Assembly: GCA_002751075.1 (NCBI GenBank)
Contig: NAOQ01000260.1
Span: 15,946 to 37,489, forward strand
Direction of reading: 5' to 3'
DNA length: 21,544 bases
Source: Ichthyophonus hoferi
Lineage: Eukaryota; Opisthokonta; Ichthyosporea; Ichthyophonida; Ichthyophonidae
Under the pieces are notes generated by a model. The model worked only from the letters and a program-made list of their open reading frames with translations. It did no database searches and had not been told where the DNA came from. The translations under genes and the position numbers were made by a program. Below, piece after piece: positions 1 to 11,285 of this stretch (the stretch's first letter is position 1; each line of letters begins with the position of its first letter).

Positions 1-106
1 AACATACATTGTCCAATAAATATAGATAGGGCCAAAAATAAGAAATAATACATTGACAAGATAACTGGAGTGAATTAAAAAAGAAAAAGAAAATTGAAAT
101 TCTTAC

Positions 107-3100
107 CTGTTTTCCACTTTGGTTGGGAAGACTGGTGTAATAATAGCAAAGTAAATAGTCAATATTGCACAGGAAGAGTTAATATTTTTTTAATAATTTT
201 AAATTTTTAACAGGTCTTTGCTATTGGATTCATATAAAAAACTATTCTATTACCATTATCTCAATAACTGTAGTATATAGGATAATAAAATTATATGTGT
301 TGGTATTGGTATATGTTAGTGGCAATCCAATATAATATGGCTAGATCTGGATTATATTAGCTGATAAAATATAAAGTATATATATTTTATTTAAAAAAGT
401 AAAAACCAAAGTAAGAAATAACTTGAATGTCAAATCAATTACAAACACTTAAATTATATACTATGATACTATTGTAATAGTTCATCTACATGCATACATA
501 CAATTGTACTGTCGTACAGTTATGCTTACTATCACAATCTTAGTAGCATACACATACACTTAATATAGTAATATAGTAATAATCCCTTACCGTTACAGCT
601 GGTCTGATTGGCGCAATATGATCTCCCTAGAATATATAACACTATTTAGTTAAGTTTCCAACCAATCTAGAAGGTATATCATTACAATATATAGCACCAT
701 ATAAGGAAAAGGAAGAGGCGCCGGAACTATTGCACAATATATATAAATATTTATAAATATATCAGAATATTCCCTATATATGTATATACATACAAATGCT
801 CATACACATAGATATATACCTATACATATACCTCTACATACACCCATATATATCCCTATATCTACCTTTGCTAAATATAGTTCACTGGCTCTGCGGGATG
901 GTTGTATCCCCTCTGTCCCTCTGTTCTCATAAAACTTACTAAGGAATAGCAGAGAAAGATTAGTACACAGTGCATATAGATAGAGTACAGTACGCTACAT
1001 TATAGTTGCTATCTCTTAGAGCATAGATACATAGATACATATAACACATATATACGTACATACATACATGCTTACATACAAACATAGATACATAGATACA
1101 TAACATATAAGGATAATTATGATGTCATATAGAGGGGGGTAAATTTACCTAAACATATCAGCCTTCTGGTCATCCAATAAGATAGAACGCTTTTGGTAGA
1201 ACTCTAATACATCAATCACAGCCTATATAAAGGAAAGAGATTATAATATAGACCAATTAGATACTGTGAGGTTATAACATAAACAAACAGGGGATAAGAT
1301 TTGACAAACAATATTTTATTTTTGAAAAACCAAAAAATATAAAAGGAGATGTAACAATGAGTTGTTTCGATTCAATCCAATTCGGATGAGATATAGTGAT
1401 TGGCCAAGGCATATATGGACATAAAGGTAGTGTCCAATAACAGTGGAAGAGAGACGGTTATAATTGGTTAAATATTTTTGTAAAAAATTGGAAATGGTAA
1501 AGAGAATTTCAAGCAATGTGTCGGATCGATATGATATGATTCGGATGGATCTAGTATATAATGTATAGTATATAGTGTATATGGTAGAGTATATAGCGTA
1601 GATTACCTGTGGGTCCTGATCCTGCTCATCCTTAGTAATGTTGGATACTTCTAGCATGGCACTCCATTCCTTGGGGAGATTCTGTGGTTTTCATAGTAAC
1701 GATCAATAAATCAATACCTCTGGAGCTAGCTATTGGGTTATAGTATATACATTGCATATATTACATGTATATGAGAGAGTAATCGAAATAGAAAAAGAAT
1801 AAGGATATTGTAATATATAGGGTGCAAAATGTAAGATACAATAAACACATGTTGATATACAGAGGCATGTAAATTATATATATAACTCTTGTTATATATA
1901 GGACAAAACATATAAATTTAAACTTTAAAATAATTATAAAATTTAAAACTAACAAAGACAATATGCAAAGGTGGGTGCTTGACCTTAAATTCCTTATCGT
2001 TCACATCGTAGACGAATGATTCGGGGATCTCTGTGATTTGTCGTTTTGCCTGTGGACGCTTTTGAAGCGCTCCTAGTTTCTGTGTATGGACGTAGGCCAT
2101 TAATGTCTACTATGTTTCATTTATACATATTGTATTCTGTTTATACTTGTATACTAAACTTGTGTTTTATAAAAAAAAGAGCATGAAGACAAATAAATAA
2201 TGTTGGATTTAGATTGGCCCCAACATTTTAATTAAAAGGATTAATTGGTAAAATTTACAATTAAGCTAATAATGAGATAGGACATTTTTTAATCTATCAG
2301 AGATCCGATAGTTATGAAAGATAATAGCATAAATAAATTTAAATTTTCAATCCCATTGAAAGGGTGGGGGGGATTATAAACTTTATATATTTTCCGTTAT
2401 GGATAGTAAAGAAATATAACCGCATAGCCACACTTTTAATTACTAATATAAAAATTAAAAATCATTAGCTTATTAAACTAGATAATAATAATTTTTTTAA
2501 AAAAATGTATTTATTTGATATTGATTAACTCTGTAACATTTTACATAATGCTTGCCAATTAAATTATAACTAACCAATACACGTACCTGGTTAACTTTCT
2601 CAAACCATACATCAAGTTCAGCCAAAATGTTAAAATATATAAGGTATTCAATCCCTGAAGCCACTCTGAGTTGCAGGCAGGCTTTCCTTAATAACCCATA
2701 TGCTACCCTATTAGCACCGGTAATTGTATCCAATGGAATTTCTGTGGTGGGTGAATTCTATTGGATAATACAGATGAGTAAAAAAGAAAGCTCATGCTTA
2801 AGGAGAAGGAGAGAAATACTATAGTAAATAATGAGATATGATGAGATATGATAAAATACAATAATAGGATATATGACATGTAGGATTGGGGAGTAAACGG
2901 CTTTATATATAGAATAAATATTTTGTATGTGTTGTATATATATATATATATATGTACATTTTATGTTTAGCTCATCAGCACTCCTTTAAAATATATACAT
3001 AAATACATTTAAACCCCAGTAGATAGAGTTAATTAATTTTATCTTTTACCAACAAGAGTAAAACTATAAATTTAAAATTAACCATACATACCTCTCTCTC

Positions 3101-3244
3101 TTTATCATAATAAACAATAGTTTCTTCCCGTAGTTCTAACTTGCATTTTTTCCAATATACTGAGATTTTATCTATCAATCCTCCATTATCCACCTTAACT
3201 TTCACGAAAGAGGTCAGATATTTGTTGAGCTCAGTTACAGCCAT
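107..3244 (-). CDS. PAK-family kinase with N-terminal PH domain, 5' part (eight exons; kinase domain beyond left edge)
   Basis: Exons read on minus: 3244-3092, 2757-2587, 2106-1984, 1681-1607, 1222-1149, 938-866, 626-591 and, less surely, a 25-nt exon 131-107. All joins keep one frame across GT-AG introns of 210-480 bp (one donor is the weaker AAG|GTCAAG). About 243 residues are in the window. Residues 20-107 look like a PH domain, from GGLIDKISVYWKK to the closing helix with Trp102 (LDVWFEKVNQ). Residues 132-198 match the PAK p21-binding/autoinhibitory segment: EIPESF, then LPKEWSAMLEVSNITK, then DPQAVIDVLEFY. A Ser/Arg/Pro-rich linker follows. PAKs are Ser/Thr kinases held inactive by this segment and released by Rac/Cdc42. 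PH-PBD-kinase order is that of fungal Cla4 rather than vertebrate PAK1-3. Odd point: the HxxHVG core of the CRIB motif is absent. The ATG at 3244 fits; a good acceptor at 3264-3265 suggests a 5'UTR intron. The family call is firm; the kinase domain is inferred. Confidence 0.85.
2587..3244 (-). other. PH domain encoded by exons 1-2 of the PAK-like gene
   Basis: Exon 1 (3244-3092) gives the first strands, including the basic WKKCKLELREE loop. Exon 2 (2757-2587) gives the remaining strands and the C-terminal helix carrying the PH-invariant Trp (residue 102). The join at KERE/NSPTTEIPLD is phase 0 and falls between strands. PH domains commonly bind phosphoinositides or membrane proteins, so membrane recruitment is a fair inference; no ligand can be read from the sequence. 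Confidence 0.7.
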
Positions 3245-4899
3245 GTTGTTTGCGTTATTGGGTCTGTTAAAGTTGAAATAGGATTAGATAGGAGACAAAA
3301 AACTAAAGGTGTTATGATGTTCCAGTTGGAGATGGGTTAGGTCAACATGCAGCAGACAGTCAGCGTCATAGTCGATAGCTATGTATACAGGTAGATAAGT
3401 GTAGTTCTTCTATGTAGTTGTATGTACCTACAATTCTGCATCTATGTATCTGTATATCAATAGATAAATAGTATATATAAAAATACATCCGAGTATGAAA
3501 ACGTAGGTGCTTGGACCTCTGTCAAGGTAGATAGAATTATCTTTTATCAGGGTACCAATGATCACTAACCGATCTTGTGACTAACTGCTTCTCTACAAAA
3601 TCCCATTAATAGGTAAGTCAAGTAATTAATTGGCATACTATATATATAGTTCTATTGATGTGTTGAAGATCTAACAGCCATATCTTGGTCTTAAAAGCGT
3701 TCATGTTTGTAGGTTAACACTATATATCACCAGGCTCTGAGACAGATCCTCTCTTAGATAATAACGAATCATCAACTAAGAAGTACTTAGCAAAAAATAA
3801 TTAAGCTATTACGATTTTTTTTACGCACTTTTTTTTAAACTATAAAGAAGAAACGGGTAGTAAACGTCAGTAGCTAAACAGAAATATCTTAAGATCTTAC
3901 CAAGTTCAGAACCCATGTTCTGATGTTTTTAAGTATTAAAATTCTAGACCTCTATTGCTAAATTATACATAAAGAAACTTTTATATTTTGAAATGATTCT
4001 TGGTCAATTTTAAGTTCAAAGTGTGCTTAAGTAATTTAAAAACCCTTACACTAAGAGCATCTATATAGATAAATAGAAAACAGACCTACTTGACCAGTGA
4101 CCCGTCTCTTTTAGAGGTGTAAGCGAAGGAATAATATTCAATAGACTTCTATGTTTTATGACAATTTTTTAATTATATCTACTTATTAAAATTATTTTCA
4201 ATAATAATATATTTGTTTTTTTATGTTAGGTGTACGTTTAGCATTGTGTTTCATTGTAGCAATGTATTTATCTGGTTTTATGCGTCACGCACCGTACGTG
4301 AAATTTGGAGCCGCGATAACGATATGGCCAGTGATGGCCAGTGAGTTCGTTCTGGTGCGTGATTGTTCCAATCACATTTTATTATCTTTTCTCATTCACA
4401 GGAGTGTAAAAACATAACGCTTGTCATTTTGGAGATCTCATTAACGTAGACCATAAGACTTCAGACTTTAGTACCCTATGAACCAATCACAGATCGAAAC
4501 GGCATCGCCAAAAAAGTGGAATGCGATTATTTTGGGCACTCCAGCGGGTTAATTGGGTTAATTGTCTTGCTTTTGTTTTACCAAATTTAGAAAAGACATA
4601 GTAGGTAGGTATTAACTTAAAGACTATCATTTTAAATGCCTGTCATCTACTATAGGGGCACCATAGATGCAACTTGCTTAAACATAATAGTATATCTATC
4701 ATTGCATTAAACAACAACATGGATATAGTTTTATACTTAACTATAAATGAAATTTTCTCCTGGGCTTTGAAAATGTGTTAGCTACAATTATTACAGGGGG
4801 CCTTTGCACCAATTATAAAGCTATTACTCGTGTTAATTATGACAAGCCAATATTATTTCAATATTGGGTTGGCTCCTCTATGATGACATCTTATCCTAC

Positions 4900-5132
4900 C
4901 ATATATGGGTATGGAGTCGACCGTGATCTCTGTATTGGTTCACGTAGGATACCTAATGTTTTTCGTCAATAAAACTACAAAAGGTTCTACCTTGCCGCAC
5001 CTCGGCATTTTCTATCGGTCTATCTACTTGCTGCAATATACATTGTGATAAGATTAATTGTTTTATACTCACATGGATTAAATGAGCCACTTTTATATTC
5101 CGAAATACATATTTTGGGAAAGCCCCGTTATA
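4900..5132 (-). other. Weak multi-block coding-like stretch, unrecognised
   Basis: Three short minus-strand blocks (5132-5073, 5030-4991, 4952-4900) have good-looking acceptors (TTATTTGCAG, TATATTGCAG), donors (CAT|GTGAGT, CAAG|GTAGAA) and compatible phases. They would encode YNGAFPKYVF..., then QVDRPIENAEVRQ, then a block with REPIQRSRSTPYPYM. The implied introns would be only about 42 and 38 nt, far below the 210-890 nt of both neighbouring genes. I recognise no family. It may be chance, a relic, or a small gene. Confidence 0.2.
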
Positions 5133-5207
5133 CTGCAAATAATCTGTCACTGGCCTTAATTAACCTTAATTAACTCTTTGATATATTGTGTTGCCAAGAG
5201 ACACATC

Positions 5208-5369
5208 TCAGTTACAACCATCTCCTTGCGAATCTGCTACGAAATCATAAAATGAATCTTTGTAAGAGCCATAAAGATTATTGAATGAATGGCCGTATTG
5301 TAAATTTATATTAAAAATGGTATCAATATCATCCCTGAGCATCCCTGAGTTGGCTGTTTGATTTTGAAA
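5208..5369 (-). other. Possible terminal coding exon, unrecognised
   Basis: A minus-strand frame of 53 codons ends in TGA (5210-5208) and can begin after an AATTCAG acceptor at 5371-5370, or at an internal ATG (5342). The product is Asp/Asn/Tyr/Phe-rich (for example MLRDDIDTIFNINLQ), unlike the Ile/Leu/Lys-rich translations of surrounding AT-rich DNA. No homologue is recognised and no clear upstream exon was found. Confidence 0.22.
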
Positions 5370-5856
5370 CTGAATTAACAGGTATATTATATATCTATTA
5401 CGTGATTGGTTTATTAAGATCAGGAATATAAATAGAATCTTTGGAAATATTATTAGTCTTTCCTTTCATTGGTCAGAAAATCTCTTTAATTACAATAAAA
5501 TTACCATGAAAACATTTTAAAAATTCACAGGGGTTTATTACTATCATTGTGGTTTTACAACAGTAAAAATACTCTCTTTTATGCATATAATGATAAAAAA
5601 TTTAATAAAACAAATACATAAAGTTTATAAATAGCATAAAACATCATTATAATTTATAATTTTGTACTAATATTTAATTGACTATCATAAAATTTTGAAA
5701 ACTGAGAATTATAAGTTATGAGGGGGTTTATAATAGTTCTTAGTTGCACTCCTTTTGCAGCTAATTTCAAAAAAATTACATCTCACAATTTATACAACAT
5801 AAAGTACAATCAATATATATGTAATATTAGAGCCGAATACCTTAGAATATAATTAT

Positions 5857-5907
5857 TTATTGGTTACACTAGTATTATTTCTTTATTGGTTACAGAGGTA
5901 TTATTTT
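5857..5907. promoter_or_regulatory. Tandem 26-bp repeat with two inverted CCAAT boxes upstream of VTA1
   Basis: Two copies of TTATTGGTTACa...AGTATTATTT-like sequence begin at 5857 and 5883. Each carries ATTGG (5859-5863 and 5885-5889), the reverse complement of CCAAT, 55-85 bp before the VTA1 ATG. CCAAT boxes recruit NF-Y in many eukaryotic promoters. The duplication is seen directly; the promoter role is inferred. Confidence 0.4.
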
Positions 5908-5942
5908 CAACAATTTAGTTTTTTACCAACGCAAACAGAAGT

Positions 5943-8900
5943 ATGTTAGTCTCTAAAGATCTTCCACCTGTCCTTAAAAATATCGGATCCTATCTTGACA
6001 GGGCCCAAGAATTCCGTGGACGAGACCCTGTTGTCTCCTTTTATTGTGTGTATTGCCTCCCTACTTGCATACGTACAATCACATACAAACTTACTACATA
6101 CACGTATACAAACGCATACATTTCGAAACATGCCTCTGTATGCTGAAATCAACCCATTTTCTGTTAGCAATTGTTGAGAGTGGTTTCAATAGGTTAAGTA
6201 TTCTCTTTAGCTCTAACAGTACTATTATTGTTATAAATTATTGCAATCATACGTTTATTACAGTATTTTAGTAGGTGCATATATGTATGTATGAATGATC
6301 GCAACATAAGCAGCCATACTAACAGCAGATATGTAGGCCGTCGCTATGCATTGGAGTTGGTTGTCAAAGACCATGGCCGCACAAAGGACAAGGCTGTTAT
6401 GAAAGTGTTACTAGGACTGATGGATGAAGTGGAACAGGTACAATATGCTACTGTTTCTCTCTTCTCTCTCCTTCTCACATTTTTTCTTTTTCTCTCTATC
6501 TCTTATATGCTTCATTCATTTGTATTCCATCCTATCCCTATTTACCTTTAAGATATCATTACATCATATCCCCTCTATCCCACATATGTTTTCATATATA
6601 TCTAGCTAGCCTATCAAAAGACAGTGCTAAAATGACTAATTTATATATTATCTTATAGGAGAAGGCCGAGCTGGGGGCAAGAGAGGAATTAGCGGATAGT
6701 CTAGCAGGACAGGTGAGGGTCACGTGACTAGATGGGCTGTATTGTTTGAAGGGAGGAAGGGGGATATGTATATAACGTGTTGGTGTATGTCTATGTATAT
6801 ATCTAGAAATAATAAACGGGGAAAGAGAGGGAGAGGAAGAGGGGGGTTTACAGAGATCTATCTAGGGGATGTTCCTAGGAAGTTATGAGGTCTTATATCC
6901 GATTATACTATATTATATCATATTAGATCATGCTATATCTTATTATACCACCTTGTGTTTTACCATATAATTCCATACCATACCATGCCATACTATGCCA
7001 TATCATAATATTATACTATACTATACCATACTGTACCATACTATACCATACTATACTATCCTATCCTGTCCTATACTATCCTATACTATACTATCCTATC
7101 CTATCCTATCCTATACTATACTATGCTATACTATACTATACTACACTATATTATACTGTACTATATCATTAAACAATTATGGACTCGTCTTTATTTACTA
7201 TCCCATTCAATACTATGAGTGTATCTAGAATTGTTGCTATGGGTTCTATTATTCTGTCATTGGTGGACCTATATTAGTGTATATGTATGTACATATACTA
7301 TCACGTGCATGCATATGCATACAACACATACTCTCAATCTAAACACTATACATCATACGCTACATCCTATACACTATACAATATACTATACAATACACTA
7401 TATACTATACACTGGACAATACATTATACACTATATACACTATATACTATACATTATGCAATACACTCTATACTATACACTACTATATACTATACGCTAT
7501 ACACTACGCTATATACTATATGCTATACACTATACACTATATACTATCTCACTCTACATATACCTTACCTATACCTTACCTTTACCTTACCTATAACCTA
7601 GGTATATGTAGAGGACTTTGCTTTGAAACTGTTTAAGCATGCTGATAATCAAGACCGTAATGGCAAGGGTGACAAGTAGGCACTGGTTTGATTGCTTTAT
7701 TACTGTTATGTGTAATAGTGTGATAGTGTGTAGGTGTGTATAATAGTTAATAGTATAGTATAATAAATAGTATAATAGTATAATGGTATAATAGTGTAAT
7801 AGTATAATAGTCTCATAATATAATTGTGTGATGGTATGATAGTATGATTATATGTATGTTTTACTTTTTCTCTTCTTTTTCTTGCCTATTTATATGTTTT
7901 TCTTTCTTTTTCCTATTTTATCTCCTTTATTTCTTCTTTTTCTTTTACCCCAATTACATACAAATATATCTTTCATCTATTGTCTAGTTTCAACAGAGTA
8001 ACGTATATACCTTAATGTGGAACCAGGCATATATGCATATACGTACATACGTACATACATACATACATACATACCTATGTTTGCCCGTTTGCAAATTCTC
8101 TAATTAACTAACCAACCAGTACCAATCATTACCAATTAATAATTACTTTATAACCTACAGGAACACAGCTAAAGTCTTTCTAGCCGCCTCTCTAGTAATG
8201 GATGTACTACAAACATTTGGAGAATTGAGTCCAGAGGTAGAGAAATCTTGTTTTAATATTATTTTTAAGTTTTATATTGACCACTGTATACTGGGTTTTA
8301 TATTAGTATATTAATATGTGTTTATATGTTTACTCGTTTAACTACCCTTACATAATATGGTATACCTTATTATATCATACGCATATAAATACCATATTGT
8401 AATGTGTTATCTCATATTATACTATACCATATTTTATCATACTATACCATAACATAACATATCATACTATACCATACCATACCATACCATACCATACCAT
8501 ATCAATCATATCATATCATATCATATTCTATTATACTACTAAACACATAGCGAGAAGGGGATATTAGGCAAAGAGATTTATATACATTTATACATTTATG
8601 CCATTCTTTACCGAAGGATATATACAATAACATATTCACGTGTAGATCTAACTCTATAATATTACCTTATATATCTCATAATATCTATCTGATTGTCTCA
8701 TATGCATACACTCATTAATACTTATTAGTATTCCCGGTCCTGCCCATTAACACAATAAATACTATCAGTTATATATGGTAAGTACAATAGCTCTCTATCT
8801 ACCTACCTATTTACTATTTATGTGTTGTGTGGAGAAGGAAGGAAGGCCTCCTGCCTAGTGTCCCTTGTTACCTTCTCTCTATTTCTTTACCGTCTTTGTT

Positions 8901-11112
8901 TTTTCTTTATTCACATTTTACATATATATTTTTTCTTTCGTATTTCTCTTTATTTATTTCTTTCTCTCTGCCTCCCTCTGCCTCCCTCCCTCTGTCCTAC
9001 AGATAGACGAAAAACGCAAGTACAGTAAATATAAAACCGTGTACATTACCAAGTGTCTAAGGGAAGGGACGATACCCATCCCAGGGCCCCCCGGAGAGCA
9101 GGCAGAGGACCTACCCTCTCCTCCTTCTATAGAAACCTCCTTCTCCCCCCACACCTTCCACCCCTCTAAGGGAGGCTCGGACGAGTTTGGCTTCCCACTT
9201 CCCCCTCCCTCTGCTCCTCCCTCTGCTCCTAGTGCTCCTAGTGCTCCAAAACCCACTGTCCAGGTATGTATGATTGGACCAGGAATGAACCAATCATTGT
9301 ATTTGTAACTCATAATTTATTTAATTATTAATTAATGTTTGGTGCTTGAATGACTCAATTAGTGTGTTATATGATAATTCACATGGGTATGAACTCTTTC
9401 AATAATAACTAATTACAACCAAAATTTAATTTTATTTAATTAATTACGAATTAAAGATCAAAGTAAATAATTTTCAATTAGGTTTAATCTAAATATAGTA
9501 GCCTGTCCTATTATGTAATGCTCTTATTTCAAGCATGTATTTTATTTCTTTGCTTCTACTGGCTAACATCAACAAAGTATCAATAGAAAATATAGAATGG
9601 TTTTGGGGGATATAAGTGGTTATGTATCATTATTTCTAATATCTAATGACAATCAAAAAAATTCAGTATATATATAACATAATATAGTATACATATAACA
9701 TAATAGAAAATGACATACTATAATTATAATACACATAGATCTCACTATAATACTACCTACCCTTTCCCTATTTCCTCCCAGCAACCTCCTAGTCCATCGA
9801 AATCTCAGGGGAGGTACCAACAACCATCCAATCAACTACCAAATAAGTCATATGGACAGGTGGGTATAGACTGAATATATATGTATACATACAGTTTATT
9901 ATTTTATTTATTTATTATTGATTTATAATACTCTAGTATTTTCTGTATATATATACGTGTGTGTATAATATGATGATAACATTTTATTTTAGTATAATTG
10001 TATGTATGATAGTATATCTATGCACATGAACTGGACATAGTTATCTTAAATCGTTAAAGCTACCGTTAATAAGTTTTATCTATAACTATAGTATATACGA
10101 GTCTATGTATGAGTAATATTAAAAATCTAAAATTATCTATCTATAGGTACACTTGATATTTTTATTAGATACTTAGCTGTTTATTTTTTTGTTTGTTGAT
10201 GCAGTAATATACAATACATATTAATAAAAATACACACGCTTAGGTATTGTTTTTTTTGACTAAAATTTGTATTTCATACCTTTGCTTATTATACTATAAC
10301 TATATCTTGACCACATCATTTATTACTATTGAATATAAGCCTTAATACTTCTATATAGCATAGTATAACTGTGCATGAGTAGTCCTATATATGGTAAGGA
10401 TCTATCCTTTCAAGCCACTCATATTGATGCATTTCCTGTCCCTTGACCAACTAATAGTGTCTCTTGCTTGTGACTCAAGAACATGTAGTTTGCTATATAC
10501 AGCTTTATATATATCTTTTATTTATTTGATCTATTTTTCTAATTGACTCTTTCTAACTTGATAATGCATGCATGTGTTACCATAGACACGTGTGGCAGGG
10601 AGTGTTGGACGCATACCCAAAAACATCAATGACGTCACGGATAGTGACGTCGTGAGAGTCAATAAATTGTGTCGCTTTGTCATGAGCTCTCTGCAGGTGA
10701 GATTAGTATCATATAATATAGCATATCTTTATCTATCAGATTACGTTATATTTCTTTGTCTTGTTTTGTTTTAGTTTTTTCTTTTGTTTTACTTTTTATT
10801 TGTTTTACTTGGTCTGTTTCTTTTTCTTTTTCTTCTATTGGCTATTAAACCAGTTGACCTACACCCTGTTTCTTTTACTTGTCTTGTTTTTTCGTTTTTT
10901 TTCTTTTTTTCTTTTCTTTTTTCGGTAGTACATCCATGTATATCCAAGTAACATTCTCTATCTCGCTCTACATATATTATGTACTAGCTAAATAAATACA
11001 TGCACTTAATAAAACCACATGCGCACAAGATCATCCTGAAATGATTCTCTTATAAACTCTACTTTAAATTCAATAGGGAATTATTATTACACCACATCTA
11101 TTTATTCCTCAG

Positions 11113-11144
<32 letters not shown>

Positions 11145-11251
11145 CACTATTACAATACTAACCACTATGAAATTGAACTATACAGTATGATGATATACCT
11201 ACGGCCGTTCAGAATTTACAGGAAGCCATAGATCTTCTTACACATAACTAG
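5943..11251 (+). CDS. VTA1: VTA1/LIP5 homologue, ESCRT-III/VPS4 regulator (complete, nine exons)
   Basis: Exons: 5943-6045, 6337-6437, 6659-6712, 7602-7675, 8161-8236, 9003-9263, 9782-9859, 10586-10696 and 11186-11251. They total 924 nt, giving 307 residues plus TAG, with every phase matching and no disruption. The N-terminal Vta1/MIT-like domain is clear: LPPVLKNIGSYLDRAQE, RDPVVSFYC|RRYAL, LMDEVE, FALKLFKHADNQDR, then FLAASLVMDVLQTFGELSPE and KYKTVYITKCLREGTIP. A Pro/Ser/Ala-rich linker follows (residues about 165-250, including SAP repeats). The C-terminal VPS4-binding VSL-type helices are INDVTDSDVVRVNKLCRF and YDDIPTAVQNLQEA. Length is essentially that of human VTA1. VTA1 binds ESCRT-III tails and stimulates VPS4 ATPase assembly on endosomes, acting in multivesicular-body sorting and membrane scission. 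The start choice is supported by LPPxL following at once, as in other VTA1 proteins. Confidence 0.95.
6900..7170 (+). repeat. Degenerate ATACT/ATCCT pentanucleotide array in VTA1 intron 3
   Basis: About 270 bp of ctata/ctatc/catac pentamers with interspersed variants, including runs of CTATC and CTATA units at 7040-7140. Long open frames here are repeat artefacts (LYYTILYHTI-type translations). The array makes up much of the 889-bp intron 3 (6713-7601). Confidence 0.8.
7335..7560 (+). repeat. ACTATAC/ACTATAT tandem array in VTA1 intron 3
   Basis: Repeated acta-tac(ac)tata units of variable 5-8 bp register follow the pentamer array. The nominal frames at 7219-7601 arise from it. It ends just before the exon 4 acceptor, where TACCTT repeats (7558-7590) form the polypyrimidine-like tract. 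Confidence 0.75.
7740..7860 (+). repeat. TAATAGTA-type degenerate repeat in VTA1 intron 4
   Basis: Roughly ten units of (a)taatagt(g/a) with substitutions lie early in intron 4 (7676-8160). Further into the same intron is a pyrimidine-rich stretch (7860-7950) and a (CATA)n run near 8040-8075. Confidence 0.65.
8395..8530 (+). repeat. ACCAT/ATCAT pentanucleotide array in VTA1 intron 5
   Basis: Units of accat (about seven in a row near 8465-8500) pass into tcata units (8500-8525). This lies in the 766-bp intron 5 (8237-9002) and resembles the CATAC/CATAT pentamers of intron 3, suggesting one recurrent pentamer class in this locus. Confidence 0.75.
10739..10925 (+). repeat. Long T-rich low-complexity tract in VTA1 intron 8
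   Basis: A strongly T-rich stretch (ttttcttttgtttt-like) lies early in intron 8 (10697-11185), some 260-450 bp from the acceptor, so it is not the acceptor's own pyrimidine tract. A pure (TA)n run follows at 11113-11141. Confidence 0.6.
11113..11141 (+). repeat. (TA)n microsatellite
   Basis: About 14 uninterrupted TA units inside the last VTA1 intron, 45 bp before the exon 9 acceptor. A shorter TA run lies at 2935-2953 in PAK-like intron 1. Confidence 0.9.
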
Positions 11252-11258
11252 ATAAAAT

Positions 11259-11264
11259 AATAAA
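11259..11264 (+). terminator. Candidate poly(A) signal of VTA1
   Basis: AATAAA lies eight bases after the VTA1 stop codon. In AT-rich DNA this is weak evidence alone, but the location is right. It also falls within what would be the 3' region of the convergent minus-strand frame. Confidence 0.4.
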
Positions 11265-11285
11265 ACATTATGTGACTAACTTAAT

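Larger units (their letters stand above)
3245..5942. other. Intergenic region between divergent PAK-like and VTA1 genes
   Basis: About 2.7 kb separates the two start codons. It is mostly AT-rich and without recognised genes. A locally GC-richer patch at 4225-4440 holds a short inverted repeat, GATTGTTCCAATC, at 4362-4374. A CCAAT box lies at 4482-4486 within GAACCAATCACAG. Two minus-strand coding-like stretches at 4900-5370 are listed separately. Either promoter could lie here, but no TATA or initiator can be chosen with confidence in such AT-rich DNA. Confidence 0.5.

Noticed and set aside
4223-4417. 64-codon plus-strand frame with hydrophobic start
   Set aside because: No family resemblance, no splice context, and likely chance in a GC-richer intergenic patch.
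6930-7601. Long plus-strand frames rich in Tyr/Leu/Ile/Thr
   Set aside because: Translations of CTATA/CTATC arrays inside VTA1 intron 3.
8954-9313. 119-codon minus-strand frame
   Set aside because: Antisense shadow of VTA1 exon 6; its Gly/Glu-rich content mirrors the Pro/Ser-rich linker.
10628-10655. CRE-like palindrome TGACGTCA and a second TGACGTC close by
   Set aside because: Both lie inside VTA1 exon 8 and are explained by Asp-Val codons in NDVTDSDVV; no regulatory context.
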